A stretch of DNA of 64,000 nt from Rhizobium sp. PDO1-076 (GCF_000247475.1 NZ_AHZC01000386.1:42723-106722); one strand, 5' to 3'; positions 39,853-49,654 are shown, counted from the stretch's first letter. The notes: generated from the sequence alone by a model not told the origin. A program made the numbers and translations.

Positions 39853-42800
39853 CGGAACTCACCTCCTCGCTATCGGCGGTCGACCATTCGGCAACACGCG
39901 CCAGATGATCATATTCGCCACCGTATTTGGTCTGCTCGGCCGGGATCAGCCGCGAGACAAAGCCACGTTCGCCCGATTGTAGCGCCTGGATGAATTTGCC
40001 CAGTTCATCGACCGCCTGGACCGCAAGTTCGGCTGCCGATTTGCGATTGTCACCCCGGCCGGACAACTCGTTATTGACCTGGTCTGCACCGAACCGGTCT
40101 CCTGGTCTCAGTCGTACATAGATCAGGTTTTCTGGCTTCAGTTGTCCGGCGGGACCAAAAGCCCCCTCCATCAATGCTGCGGCCTCAAGCGCCAGCTGCG
40201 GATCGAGCAGGCTTCGCGCCTGGGCAGCGCTCGGATTGAGGCCGGTCTTGTAGTCGATGATATCGGCATGGCCGCCGCCCTTGATGTCGATCCGGTCGGC
40301 GATCCCCCGGATGGTGATGTCGATCGGTTTCAAGACGACATTGCCGCGCACCTCGGTCAGCGTCTTGCGAATCTCCGGTCGGCGCTCTCTTTCCCATCTG
40401 AGAAAGGACTGCGCCACACCATAGAACCGCTGCCGCCAGACGATGTCGATATGCAGGGGCAGGCCCTCCTTGAGGAATTCCTCGTCGGTGATCCGATAAA
40501 GAATATCAAGGGCATCCTTGCGTGCCGGATCGTGTGCCTCTCTGATGAAGCGATCGACAATGCCATGATAGAGTGTCCCGCGTTCTGCTGCACCGGGATC
40601 CTCGTTGAACGGATCGACGGCATCAAGTCGCAGAATGCGTTTGGCATAGATCGCGTAGGGATCCCGTCGGAAGCGACCGACCTCGCTGAAGGTAAAGGAA
40701 CGCGGTTGCAGCTCTGCCTTCGGTCTGGGTGCCGGTCTCTGTGCCGGCGCCTGGTTGTCGCCATCGTCCAGCAGTTCGACATAGCGGCGATAGAGATCGC
40801 CGCGCTGTTTGAGATCCTTCTCAAAGGCAGATCCACCCAGCGCCAGAAGCCGCTGCAGCCAGCGCGAGGCGACCGTCGGTGCCGATCCCTGGCGTAATGA
40901 ACGCGAAAAGATCAGATGCCGGGTGCCGCAGGCCATCTCGAAATCATGCGCGACCTGACCGATCTGCCGTTCGGGCGGCTCAAGTCCCACCTCCGCTTTC
41001 ATCACGCGTGACAGGAAGGGATTGTTGGTGGTCTGTCCCGGCCAGCTGCCTTCGTTCATTCCGCCGATCACCATCATGTCGACAGTCTGCAGCCGGGCTT
41101 CGAGCGTACCGAAAATGAAAACCCGGGGGTGGCGCATGGCCTTCGGCTTCACGGCCTGTCCGGCCATCAAAGCTGCGACGATGTCGATCCACTGCTGACC
41201 GTCGGCCTCGATCCGCCCTTCGGTCGCGATCACCTGTGTCAGAAGCTCGGCCAGCGTATCGCCGGCCTCCGCGCCCCAGATCCCGGCCAGATCGCCTCGT
41301 TCGTCCACGCAGATGGCCTCGATCACCCGGCCGGTGCGTTCCGCCCAGTCTCCCAGCGCCAGCCTGTTCGACAGCACGCGACCATCCACGGTGCGCACCA
41401 GAACACCCACCAATGGTTCCACCGCAGCCGTCACCCGTCGTGCTAGTTCCCGCGCCAGCGTGATGGCCTCGTCGGAGAGTGACTGACGCCATTGCGGTGC
41501 GTGTCGATCGCCGAGATGGGCCGCCAGACCTTGCTCGAACAGTGGCTCCATCTCCGCCAGATCCAGCGATTTGATACCACCGCGCAATGCGATCGTTTCA
41601 AGCGCGTCGGCAGCCGTGCGCGCGGTTTCCGCATCGAAACCGAATCGCGCCAGCGGGTGCTTGAGCAGGGAGACGATCGCTACCGGGTCGCCCGGCCGCA
41701 GGCAGGCCTCGACCAGAACCTGGGTGAGCATGGCCTGCTGGGTACCGGTCAGCGGCGTGCCGGCCGAATCGTCGGCCTGGATGCCGAAACGGGCGAGTTC
41801 TGCCATCACCCGGCGCGCCAATGCGCGATCCGGCGTGATCAGTGCGACGCGGCTCTCACTGTCGGCCCCGGGCTGTTCCAGGCCCAGCCGAAGCGCGATC
41901 GCGATGGCGGTTGCCTCTTCGCGCTCGTTGGCTGCTTCGATCAGCGCGACATCGCTAAATGCATCTCCGAAACGGTCCGTGGCAAATCGGTCGCGCCAGG
42001 CCTTCCAGCCATCAGTTGCCTCGGCGGGTGCCATGGCACGCGAGAGGATTTCCGCGCGATCACCCAATGCTGCATCGGCTGCCGCAAGGTGCTGCACTTC
42101 GTCTCGGCTTATGCCGATCTGGTTGAGCAGATGGGCGAGCCCGTATTGCGAATGACCGCGCACGGCCGGATTTGGCAGTGCGTCAAGAGCCGAACGATCG
42201 TCGAGCTTGGCCCAATGCGCGTCTGGCATGCTTGTGTCGAGCCCGGGCAGGACCACAACGCCCTGATCGAGTCCCGCGATCGCGGCGATCAGTTCTGCCG
42301 CTGCAGGAATGGAACCGGTCGAGCCGGCGACGATGATCGGTCCTTCAGATCCCTGGCGGCGGATGCGGTCCGCTTCCGCGCGCAGGACCGCATCCCGGTG
42401 ACGGGCCGGCGAGGAGCGCATCAACTCTTCCAGACGCGCCGGCCAGAAAGCCGTGGCGATTTTCAGGAATTCCAGCGTCAGTTGCCACCAGGAGGCAAAG
42501 TTCTCCGCCTTCAGGTTGGACAGGTTTTTCCAGTCGCTGCCCTCTGTTTCTGCGGCTTCGATCAATTCGGTCAATGCGCGCGCCAGCCAGACCGCATCAG
42601 CTGGGCTTGCAGGCGCAACCAACGGCGTGTCGGCATGAATGGAACGCACGATCTCAGGTAGCTGGTTTCGCCAGGCGAGGATAAGCCGGGCGAGTTCGAG
42701 CAGCATCACCGTTCCGCTGACCGGAGGCGCCAGATCGAGAGCCGAAGGCGCATCAGCGTCGAAGAAACCGCTGTCGTCCTCGGTCTCACCCAGGGTCCTG

Positions 42801-43036
42801 ATCTGCGGCAGGATCGCCGAACGGCCACCGAGCAGATCGACGAATTCCGACCGCAGAACACGGGCTGCGCGCCGGGTCGGAACTAGGATGGTCACCCTGG
42901 ACAGAGACAGCGGATCTGCCGGATCATAGCGATAGCTTTCGACGAGATCGCCTTCGACCAGCGCGCGTGTCAGCATGCGCAGAAAAGGCAGGCCCGCTGG
43001 AACGGTGAAGACCCGTGGCGTGCGACCGCTTGCCAT
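39845..43036 (-). CDS. addB: double-strand-break repair protein AddB
   Basis: A 1063-residue partner of AddA. The N-terminal helicase-like part lacks a Walker A motif, as in alphaproteobacterial AddB, and VMVIGGMNEGSWPG near residue 650 is conserved. The C-terminal PD-(D/E)XK nuclease motif reads IIDYKTG with the aspartate near residue 928. AddB cuts the second strand and helps recognise recombination hotspots. It starts three bases after the nucleotidyltransferase stop codon. Confidence 0.93.
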   Translation of the reverse strand: MASGRTPRVFTVPAGLPFLRMLTRALVEGDLVESYRYDPADPLSLSRVTILVPTRRAARVLRSEFVDLLGGRSAILPQIRTLGETEDDSGFFDADAPSALDLAPPVSGTVMLLELARLILAWRNQLPEIVRSIHADTPLVAPASPADAVWLARALTELIEAAETEGSDWKNLSNLKAENFASWWQLTLEFLKIATAFWPARLEELMRSSPARHRDAVLRAEADRIRRQGSEGPIIVAGSTGSIPAAAELIAAIAGLDQGVVVLPGLDTSMPDAHWAKLDDRSALDALPNPAVRGHSQYGLAHLLNQIGISRDEVQHLAAADAALGDRAEILSRAMAPAEATDGWKAWRDRFATDRFGDAFSDVALIEAANEREEATAIAIALRLGLEQPGADSESRVALITPDRALARRVMAELARFGIQADDSAGTPLTGTQQAMLTQVLVEACLRPGDPVAIVSLLKHPLARFGFDAETARTAADALETIALRGGIKSLDLAEMEPLFEQGLAAHLGDRHAPQWRQSLSDEAITLARELARRVTAAVEPLVGVLVRTVDGRVLSNRLALGDWAERTGRVIEAICVDERGDLAGIWGAEAGDTLAELLTQVIATEGRIEADGQQWIDIVAALMAGQAVKPKAMRHPRVFIFGTLEARLQTVDMMVIGGMNEGSWPGQTTNNPFLSRVMKAEVGLEPPERQIGQVAHDFEMACGTRHLIFSRSLRQGSAPTVASRWLQRLLALGGSAFEKDLKQRGDLYRRYVELLDDGDNQAPAQRPAPRPKAELQPRSFTFSEVGRFRRDPYAIYAKRILRLDAVDPFNEDPGAAERGTLYHGIVDRFIREAHDPARKDALDILYRITDEEFLKEGLPLHIDIVWRQRFYGVAQSFLRWERERRPEIRKTLTEVRGNVVLKPIDITIRGIADRIDIKGGGHADIIDYKTGLNPSAAQARSLLDPQLALEAAALMEGAFGPAGQLKPENLIYVRLRPGDRFGADQVNNELSGRGDNRKSAAELAVQAVDELGKFIQALQSGERGFVSRLIPAEQTKYGGEYDHLARVAEWSTADSEEVSSDE

Positions 43037-43039
43037 GGC

Positions 43040-43771
43040 CTATATGCCTCGGCTGACGCGCTGGATGGTCGCCTCGGCCTCGCTGATTGCCTCAGGAGTT
43101 CCGACGGTCAGCCATTCGCCAGCCAGTTTCAGCCCGCACAGACGTCCGGCTGCAATGGCGCGATCGAAATAGATATTGAGGTTGAATGGTTCAGACGGTG
43201 CATCGGCGAGAAAACCGGGCATCAGCACCAGTGCACCGGCATAGATGACAGGATTTGCATCGCCTGCTTTGTAACGGGTCAAACGGCCGTCCGGATGCAG
43301 CGAAAAGTCGATTTTGCCATTGTGCCCGGTCGTCCGCTCCGGATCTGCGCAGAGCATGGCGATATCCATTGTTTGCGGATCGAACATTGCCGCAAGCTGC
43401 CGCAAGTTGGAGAGTTCATGCTCTGGTTCGCCGATCCAAAAGAGATCGGCGTTCATCACGAATGCCGGTGACGGGCTTAGCCGTTTCAAGCCTTTGACCA
43501 AACCGCCGCCAGAATCCATCAGTCGGTCGCGTTCATCGGAAATTCGGATATCGATGCCCGGACAAGCTCCGAGATGCGCTTCCATCTGGTCGGCATGGTG
43601 ATGCACGTTGACCACCACTGTCTCAACGCCAGCCTCAGCAAGCGCTTCCAGAGCGTAGTCGATCATCGCCTTGCCGCTGATTTTCACCAGGGGTTTTGGA
43701 ATAGTGTCGGTGATCGGCCGCATCCGCGTGCCGAGACCGGCCGCGAGCACCATGGCTTGGGTGATTTTCAT
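43040..43771 (-). CDS. murU: nucleotidyltransferase, likely N-acetylmuramate-1-phosphate uridylyltransferase (MurU-like)
   Basis: A 243-residue sugar-phosphate nucleotidyltransferase with the N-terminal pyrophosphorylase motif LAAGLGTRMRP (9-19) followed by PKPL. DSGGGLVKGL and the metal-binding MNADLFW come next. In Pseudomonas, MurU turns MurNAc-1-phosphate into UDP-MurNAc after AmgK phosphorylation. The adjacent upstream gene carries an AmgK-like kinase domain, which supports this specific function; by sequence alone it could be another sugar-nucleotide enzyme. It is five bases downstream of that gene and three bases upstream of addB. Confidence 0.8.
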   Translation of the reverse strand: MKITQAMVLAAGLGTRMRPITDTIPKPLVKISGKAMIDYALEALAEAGVETVVVNVHHHADQMEAHLGACPGIDIRISDERDRLMDSGGGLVKGLKRLSPSPAFVMNADLFWIGEPEHELSNLRQLAAMFDPQTMDIAMLCADPERTTGHNGKIDFSLHPDGRLTRYKAGDANPVIYAGALVLMPGFLADAPSEPFNLNIYFDRAIAAGRLCGLKLAGEWLTVGTPEAISEAEATIQRVSRGI

Positions 43772-43776
43772 TGTGA

Positions 43777-45306
43777 CTACGCCGCTGATTCGGGAAGTTC
43801 GATTCCAGCTTCAATACACCAGTCGCGCAAGGGGGCGAGCGCCGGATGTTCGAAAGCGACCGACAGATGCCAAAGCGTGCGCGGCATGTGCTTCATATAG
43901 CCGTCTTTACCGTCGCGCTCCTTCAAACGCACCCATAGGCCACACAGCTTGCAGGCGCGTTGAGCGGCCATGATAGCCCAGCTTTTCTGGAACAAAGCGT
44001 CATCGAAGGCGGGCGACATCCGCCGCAGCGCGAGATAGTCGGCCATCATCTGGTCGGCCAGCGGGCGTTCGACAGTTACCCGTGCATCCTGGACGATTGA
44101 CGCGAGATCATAGGCCGATGGTCCGATCATCGCATCCTGGAAATCGATGATGCCGATCCGGTCGTGACCGGTTTTGTCGCCTCGCCAGATGATGTTCGGC
44201 GAATGGAAATCTCGCAGCACCAGCGAGGTCTCCGTATCGGCAAGCTGATCGATCAGGTCATCCCAGATGCCGAGATAAGACCGACGCGCGTCGTCGCTGA
44301 CTGCGAGACCACCGCGTTTCCACGGCAGATGCCAGTCGATCAGCAATTCGACTTCCATCTTCATCGCGGTGCGGTCGAAATCCGGGATTTCATGGGTTCG
44401 ACTATCGCCAAGCGATATGTCTCGTTCGAAAGACGTGCCATGAATGGCGGCAAGGCAAGCGACACTGGCGCGGTAGCGGTCCGCAATCGGTCGGCCCGCC
44501 TCGTCGAGTATGCCCTGGCTGCCAAGGTCCTCAAGCAACAGGATGCCTGCTTCGCAATCGCTGGCCAGAATAGCCGGTGCCGAAAAGCCGCGTTCCCGCA
44601 GAGCCTGGTCGATCGCCACGAAAGGATAGACATCCTCCGCGATATGAGCGATTTGCGAATAGCGCTTGCCATCGCGAATGATGGGCCCGTTGGGCCGTTT
44701 TGGCGCATCCATCAGCACGAGCCGTGACTGCTCGCCAACCGGATAGACGAATTCATAGGCTCGCGTCGAGGCGTCGCCCATCAGATGCCGGCGCGCGGCA
44801 TTTCCATAGCCGTTCTCGTCGAGAAAACCGCGGATCTGCAAGACCCGCCGGATCCTGGCAAGCTTTACCTCCGGGCCGGATATCGTCAGGTGACGACCGC
44901 CATCGGCGGTGAAGGCAAAGTGAATGTCGATCCTCGATTTCGGCAACGCCCCGCCGGCCTTGTCCGGCCATTCCACCAGACATATTCCGGTCGCAATCGC
45001 TTCGTCGAAGCCGAGTTCGTCAAGTTCGCTGGGATCTGACAGCCGGTAGAGATCGAAATGCGCGACCGGCAGCCGAAGCTCGTAGCTCTGCACCAGCGTG
45101 AAGGTCGGGCTTGGTACTTCCAGTTCGGGATCATCGGCGATCGCCCGAAGCAGCGCGCGGCTGAGCGTCGATTTGCCGGCGCCCAGATCCCCGTGCAGGG
45201 CCAGACAATCGCCCGCCTGCACTGCCAGTGCCAGATCCTCACCCAGCCGCTTGGTTGCCGCATCGTCCGGCAGATCCAGCATGATCGGGGGTAGGCGTTC
45301 GCTCAT
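43777..45306 (-). CDS. tsaE: fusion of TsaE (tRNA t6A ATPase) and AmgK-like sugar kinase
   Basis: A 509-residue two-domain protein. Residues 1-150 are TsaE, with Walker A GDLGAGKST (39-47), SPTFTLVQSYE and HFDLYRL; TsaE supports TsaB/TsaD in making t6A on tRNA. Residues 165-509 are an APH-like phosphotransferase with catalytic RDFHSPN (365-371) and metal-binding IIDFQDAMIGPSAYDL (387-402), resembling AmgK, which phosphorylates MurNAc or GlcNAc at the anomeric position. I chose ATG 45306 because it overlaps the divL stop as ATGA; an earlier in-frame start lies inside divL. The fusion is one uninterrupted frame. Confidence 0.9.
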   Translation of the reverse strand: MSERLPPIMLDLPDDAATKRLGEDLALAVQAGDCLALHGDLGAGKSTLSRALLRAIADDPELEVPSPTFTLVQSYELRLPVAHFDLYRLSDPSELDELGFDEAIATGICLVEWPDKAGGALPKSRIDIHFAFTADGGRHLTISGPEVKLARIRRVLQIRGFLDENGYGNAARRHLMGDASTRAYEFVYPVGEQSRLVLMDAPKRPNGPIIRDGKRYSQIAHIAEDVYPFVAIDQALRERGFSAPAILASDCEAGILLLEDLGSQGILDEAGRPIADRYRASVACLAAIHGTSFERDISLGDSRTHEIPDFDRTAMKMEVELLIDWHLPWKRGGLAVSDDARRSYLGIWDDLIDQLADTETSLVLRDFHSPNIIWRGDKTGHDRIGIIDFQDAMIGPSAYDLASIVQDARVTVERPLADQMMADYLALRRMSPAFDDALFQKSWAIMAAQRACKLCGLWVRLKERDGKDGYMKHMPRTLWHLSVAFEHPALAPLRDWCIEAGIELPESAA

Positions 45307-47849
45307 TCTGCGGCGGCGATGGCTTGCGGCACGCTGGCGGATGGGATGCGGCAATGCACGGTCGTGCCAAGGCCGGGCGCGCTGTCGATCGACACCTTGC
45401 CGCTGTGCAGATTGACAAAGCTCTGTACGATGGACAGGCCAAGGCCCGGTCCGCTGCGCTTTCCACCCTTGCCATGCGTCGAGAAACGATCGAACACGGT
45501 CGAAAGCATTTCTTCGCTCATGCCGCAGCCCTTGTCGGTCACCGAGAAGACAAAATCAGTGTCTTCGCGCCAGCATTTCATCGCGACAACCGAGCCCTCG
45601 GGGGCAAAGTTCACGGCGTTTGTCAGCAGCTTTATCAGGATCTGTTTCAGGCGCTGCCGATCGGCGATGACGTAACCAAGCTGGCTGGCCGCAGCAATCT
45701 CCAGTGTCACGCCGCCTTCCTGCAGGCGATCGGTCATCTGCATCGAGACATCGTCGAGCAGATCGTTCAGATCGATCTCGGAATAATCGAGCTGCATGAT
45801 ACCGGCATCGACCGTCGCCAGGTCGAGAATATCATTGACGATAGTCAGCAGAACCGAGGACGAGGTCGAGATATGATCGACATACTCGGCTTGTCGCTCG
45901 TTGAGCGGGCCGATAGTCGGCGTCTTGAGCAGGTCGGTAAAGCCGATGATATTGGTCAGTGGCGAACGCAGCTCGTAGGAAACGTGCTGGACAAAATCGT
46001 TCTTCAGCTCGTCTGCCTTGCGCAGCGCTTCGTTCTTTTCCTTCAAGGCCCGCTCGGCACGAACGCTGTCGGTCATGTTGACAAAGGTCAGCATGGTCTG
46101 GGCGTTTGGCAGCGGCGTGACCGCATAGTCGAGCACAAGTCCGGAATAGAGCTCCAATGTGCCCTGGCTCGACGGACGCTCGTCTTCGAAGCTGGTGATG
46201 ATCTTGCCAAAGGCTTTCCAGCCATCGGGCCGATCATAGGACGGCGCGCAGGTGGCCTCGATCGTGCGGATATGCGTACCAACGGCAGTCTCGGCGTCGG
46301 TGACACCCCAGAGCGCGCGGAATGCCGGGTTGGACAGCTGAATACGGCCATCCGGCCCGAACACGGCAACACCTTCCGACAGGTGATCGATGGTTTCGCC
46401 CTGAACCTGGAGCAGGGTGTTGTAGCGTGTCTCGAGATCGACCTGTTCGGTCAGGTTCTCGAACACCCAGGTTGCGCCGCCTTGCGGATGCGCTGACGCG
46501 ATGACGCGCAGGGTCTGGCCATTCGGCAGATGCCAGAGATCGGTCTGAGTCTCGAGCGATCGATAGACGGAAAGGGTATTTTCCTTCCACGCCTTCCAGC
46601 TCAGCTGCTCCGGCAATTTGTTCGCCGAGCGCAAACGGTCGAGAATTTCGGCGTTGTCGGGTTTCGATTCGAGGAATTTCGGTTCCAGTGCCCAGAGCGA
46701 GACAAAGGCCTGATTGTAGAACTGCAACCGACGCTCGCCGTCGAAGATCGCGACCGGGGTGCCGAGATGATCGAGTGTTTCGGCATGGCTTTTCAGCGTA
46801 CGGGCCAGTTCCTCGCGCAAGGCTTCGGTGCCGGAGACATCGATTGCCATGCCGCACGAACCGCCGGGGCCGCGGATATCGACAACGTCGAAGAAGGTTC
46901 GCGCGCCGCGTACGGCGGTCGATACAGTGTCGTGGAACGGTGATTCCGGCGTCGTGCTCGCCTTGATCTTCTCGCGTGTCAGGCTGCTCAGGACTTCGCG
47001 TCCCTCCTGGATTGCCTGGTCGGGAGAGCTGGCTTCTACCGCTTCGCAATAGGCCTGGTTGACCCAGGTCAGGCGACCGTCGCCGTCACGCTGCCAGACC
47101 GGCTGCTCGATCGAGTCGAGCAGGGATTCGAAGGTCGCGATGGAGCTGCGCAGCCGGTTGCGCTCGATCTTCAGTTCCGCCAGTTCTGCGCGCAGATTGT
47201 TGAGGGCAACAAAATGGGCAAAGGCCCTTCCACCAGACAGGCGGCCCTGAACCTCGATGACTTCACCACGCTGTGTCTCGATCACCAGGTCGAAGGTTTT
47301 TGCATTTGAGCGCAGCGCTTCGATCGCCTTTTCGAGTTCGCTCGCCGAACTTGGTTTCAGCCAGCGTCCCAAAGCCAGAAACTCGTTGTCCGATTGTGGA
47401 GCGCCGGTATCGGCCGGCAGCTGGCCGAGAAACTCTGCCTTGCCGTTCTGCCCGTCCCACATCACGATCCGCCGACTGTTGTCGGCAATAACGGCATGAT
47501 AGCCGGAAATCTTCTGCTGGTTGTCCGACAGTGTCGAGCGAATGTCGCGGTTCTCGGATTCCAGGCGATTGCGTTGGCGGATCAGCAGGATCGATGAAAA
47601 CACAGCAGCCGACACCACGCCGATGACAAGCGCGTAACCCGCCATATCGACGCTGGTAAGCAGCGGCGTTCCGCCTTCATCAGTCGTCTGGGCATGAGCA
47701 AGCGCCGGCAGCAGCAGACCGGCCAGAGCCGAACCGTTTGCCAGCACACGACGCCACGAGACCACTGCGTGCTTGCGCGCGATCGAGCGAAGGGATTGCC
47801 CCTGTTGATGTGTCATTTGCCGCCAGAGGCCAGATTTAGACGCCGTCAT
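45303..47849 (-). CDS. divL: DivL-type PAS-domain pseudo-histidine kinase
   Basis: An 848-residue membrane-linked kinase. A hydrophobic stretch ending AHA-Q (36-54) and a membrane span (71-92) are followed by PAS-like regions near 240, 358 and 485, then HisKA and HATPase_c domains. The H-box reads HVSYELRSPL with tyrosine 625 where other kinases have the phospho-acceptor histidine, the hallmark of DivL. The ATPase motifs (NAVNFAPEGS, DKGCGM, GPGLGLSI) look intact. In Caulobacter DivL works with DivK and CckA to control CtrA activity. Start 47849 follows GGGAGA; an ATG at 47891 is possible. Two GANTC sites lie upstream. Confidence 0.9.
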   Translation of the reverse strand: MTASKSGLWRQMTHQQGQSLRSIARKHAVVSWRRVLANGSALAGLLLPALAHAQTTDEGGTPLLTSVDMAGYALVIGVVSAAVFSSILLIRQRNRLESENRDIRSTLSDNQQKISGYHAVIADNSRRIVMWDGQNGKAEFLGQLPADTGAPQSDNEFLALGRWLKPSSASELEKAIEALRSNAKTFDLVIETQRGEVIEVQGRLSGGRAFAHFVALNNLRAELAELKIERNRLRSSIATFESLLDSIEQPVWQRDGDGRLTWVNQAYCEAVEASSPDQAIQEGREVLSSLTREKIKASTTPESPFHDTVSTAVRGARTFFDVVDIRGPGGSCGMAIDVSGTEALREELARTLKSHAETLDHLGTPVAIFDGERRLQFYNQAFVSLWALEPKFLESKPDNAEILDRLRSANKLPEQLSWKAWKENTLSVYRSLETQTDLWHLPNGQTLRVIASAHPQGGATWVFENLTEQVDLETRYNTLLQVQGETIDHLSEGVAVFGPDGRIQLSNPAFRALWGVTDAETAVGTHIRTIEATCAPSYDRPDGWKAFGKIITSFEDERPSSQGTLELYSGLVLDYAVTPLPNAQTMLTFVNMTDSVRAERALKEKNEALRKADELKNDFVQHVSYELRSPLTNIIGFTDLLKTPTIGPLNERQAEYVDHISTSSSVLLTIVNDILDLATVDAGIMQLDYSEIDLNDLLDDVSMQMTDRLQEGGVTLEIAAASQLGYVIADRQRLKQILIKLLTNAVNFAPEGSVVAMKCWREDTDFVFSVTDKGCGMSEEMLSTVFDRFSTHGKGGKRSGPGLGLSIVQSFVNLHSGKVSIDSAPGLGTTVHCRIPSASVPQAIAAAE

Positions 47850-47947
47850 AGCCGTCTCCCGCGAAAGCGGGTCGCATTGATGTACCGACATGCTCGGTCT
47901 GTCTCCGTCTTATTATGTGCCGCATCGTCGACAAGACATCCGATTTC

Positions 47948-47978
47948 GAGTCCACGCCCATCGGGCGGTCCACGAATC
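47948..47978. promoter_or_regulatory. pair of GANTC sites upstream of divL
   Basis: GAGTC (47948-47952) and GAATC (47974-47978) lie about 100-130 bases before the divL start. GANTC is methylated by CcrM in Alphaproteobacteria and often sits in promoters of cell-cycle genes. No clear -35/-10 pair was identified here. Confidence 0.35.
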
Positions 47979-48027
47979 AAGTCCTAAACAATACCGCCGA
48001 TGGAAAGTGTCGGGAAGGCCGGCGGGC

Positions 48028-48063
48028 AAAAAAGAAGGCGCGGCATTTGTCAATGCCGCGCCT
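48028..48063 (-). terminator. terminator after ahcY
   Basis: A perfect 12-base stem, AGGCGCGGCATT (48036-48047) with AATGCCGCGCCT (48052-48063), has a four-base loop. On the minus strand it is followed by TCTTTTTTG. It lies 29 bases after the ahcY stop. Confidence 0.92.
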
Positions 48064-48091
48064 ACCACATCTGGTATTATGCAGAGATTAA

Positions 48092-49489
48092 TTAATAGCG
48101 ATAGTGTTCAGACTTGAAAGGACCCTGCTGCGTGACGCCGATATAGGCAGCCTGCTCGCTAGAAAGTTCGGTCAGCTTCACGCCGAGCTTGGCGAGATGC
48201 AGACGGGCGACCTTTTCATCGAGGTGCTTTGGCAGAACGTAGACGTCGTTCTTGTATTCGCCGGGCTTGGTGAACAACTCGATCTGGGCCAGCGTCTGGT
48301 TGGTGAACGAGGCCGACATCACGAAGGATGGGTGGCCGGTTGCATTTCCGAGGTTCAGCAGGCGACCTTCCGACAGGAGGATCATGCGGTTGCCCTTCGG
48401 GAACTCGATCATGTCGACCTGCGGCTTGACGTTGGTCCACTTGAGGTTCTTCAGCGCGGCAACCTGGATCTCGTTGTCAAAGTGGCCGATATTGCCGACG
48501 ATCGCCATGTCCTTCATCTCGCGCATATGCTCGATGCGGATGACGTCCTTGTTGCCGGTCGTGGTGATGAAGATGTCGGCCGAAGAAACAACGTCCTCCA
48601 GCGTGACGACCTCAAAGCCATCCATGGCGGCCTGAAGCGCGCAGATCGGATCAACTTCCGTGACCTTGACGCGGGCACCGGCGCCCTGGAGCGAGGCGGC
48701 CGAACCCTTGCCGACGTCGCCATAGCCGCAGACGACGGCAACCTTGCCGGCCATCATCACGTCCGTACCGCGGCGGATGCCGTCGACCAGCGATTCCTTG
48801 CAGCCGTACTTGTTGTCGAACTTCGACTTGGTGACCGAGTCGTTGACGTTGATCGCCGGGAAGGGAAGGAGACCCTTCTTTGAAAGTTCGTACAGGCGGT
48901 GCACGCCCGTGGTGGTTTCTTCGGTCACGCCCTTGATGGCATCGCGCTGCTTGGTGAACCAGCCAGGTGTTGCAGCCAGGCGCTTCTTGATCTGCGCGAC
49001 GAGGATTTCTTCTTCTTCCGACTGCGGATTGGACAGAACGTCCTCGCCAGCTTCGGCGCGGGCGCCGAGCAGGATGTACATGGTGGCATCGCCGCCATCA
49101 TCGAGGATCATGTTGGAGAAGCCACCATCGGTCCACTGGAAGATCTTGTCGGTGTATTCCCAATACTCGGTCAGTGATTCGCCCTTGACGGCGAAGACCG
49201 GAATGCCGGCAGCGGCGATAGCAGCAGCAGCATGGTCCTGGGTCGAGAAGATGTTGCACGATGCCCAGCGCACTTCGGCGCCGAGAGCGATCAGCGTTTC
49301 AATCAAAACGCCCGTCTGGATAGTCATGTGCAGGGAGCCGGTGATGCGTGCACCCTTGAGCGGCTTGCTGTCGCCGAATTCGCTGCGGCAGGACATCAGG
49401 CCCGGCATTTCGGTTTCGGCGATGTCGAGTTCCTTGCGTCCGAAATCGGCGAGACCGATATCGGCAATGACGTAATCATGTTGGCTCAT
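48092..49489 (-). CDS. ahcY: adenosylhomocysteinase (S-adenosylhomocysteine hydrolase)
   Basis: A 465-residue NAD-dependent enzyme that splits S-adenosylhomocysteine into adenosine and homocysteine, relieving product inhibition of methyltransferases. [16 protein letters not shown] is at the N-terminus, the NAD-binding loop is [18 protein letters not shown], and the C-terminus ends in the conserved KSEHYRY. A SahR-like operator lies about 130 bases upstream. It follows the PTS genes on the same strand but after a 165-base gap, so it is probably its own transcript. Confidence 0.98.
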   Translation of the reverse strand: MSQHDYVIADIGLADFGRKELDIAETEMPGLMSCRSEFGDSKPLKGARITGSLHMTIQTGVLIETLIALGAEVRWASCNIFSTQDHAAAAIAAAGIPVFAVKGESLTEYWEYTDKIFQWTDGGFSNMILDDGGDATMYILLGARAEAGEDVLSNPQSEEEEILVAQIKKRLAATPGWFTKQRDAIKGVTEETTTGVHRLYELSKKGLLPFPAINVNDSVTKSKFDNKYGCKESLVDGIRRGTDVMMAGKVAVVCGYGDVGKGSAASLQGAGARVKVTEVDPICALQAAMDGFEVVTLEDVVSSADIFITTTGNKDVIRIEHMREMKDMAIVGNIGHFDNEIQVAALKNLKWTNVKPQVDMIEFPKGNRMILLSEGRLLNLGNATGHPSFVMSASFTNQTLAQIELFTKPGEYKNDVYVLPKHLDEKVARLHLAKLGVKLTELSSEQAAYIGVTQQGPFKSEHYRY

Positions 49490-49616
49490 GGTGTTCTCCG
49501 GCTAAATGTGGCCCGGTTCCCGGCATTCGCTGACAGGACCGATACGGATGTGCCGCCCGCAACAACCATTGCAGGCCATGCCGCCTCTGTAACAGGGATC
49601 GGGGGCATTGGCAATT

Positions 49617-49645
49617 AGACATAAAGAAGTCTTTATGTCTTTATG
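49617..49645 (-). promoter_or_regulatory. SahR-like operator upstream of ahcY
   Basis: AGACATAAAGA (49617-49627) and TCTTTATGTCT (49630-49640) form a perfect 11-base inverted repeat with a two-base spacer. The right half-site TCTTTATG is repeated directly at 49638-49645. This resembles my recollection of the CATAAAGA/TCTTTATG-type motif of SahR, the ArsR-family regulator of the methionine/SAH cycle in Proteobacteria. The position before ahcY fits; regulator identity is inferred. Confidence 0.6.
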
Positions 49646-49654
49646 TGTGATCGG

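Noticed and set aside
49490..49616. SAM or SAH riboswitch in the ahcY leader
   Set aside because: I looked for a known riboswitch core and saw none; the operator-like repeat explains likely control better.
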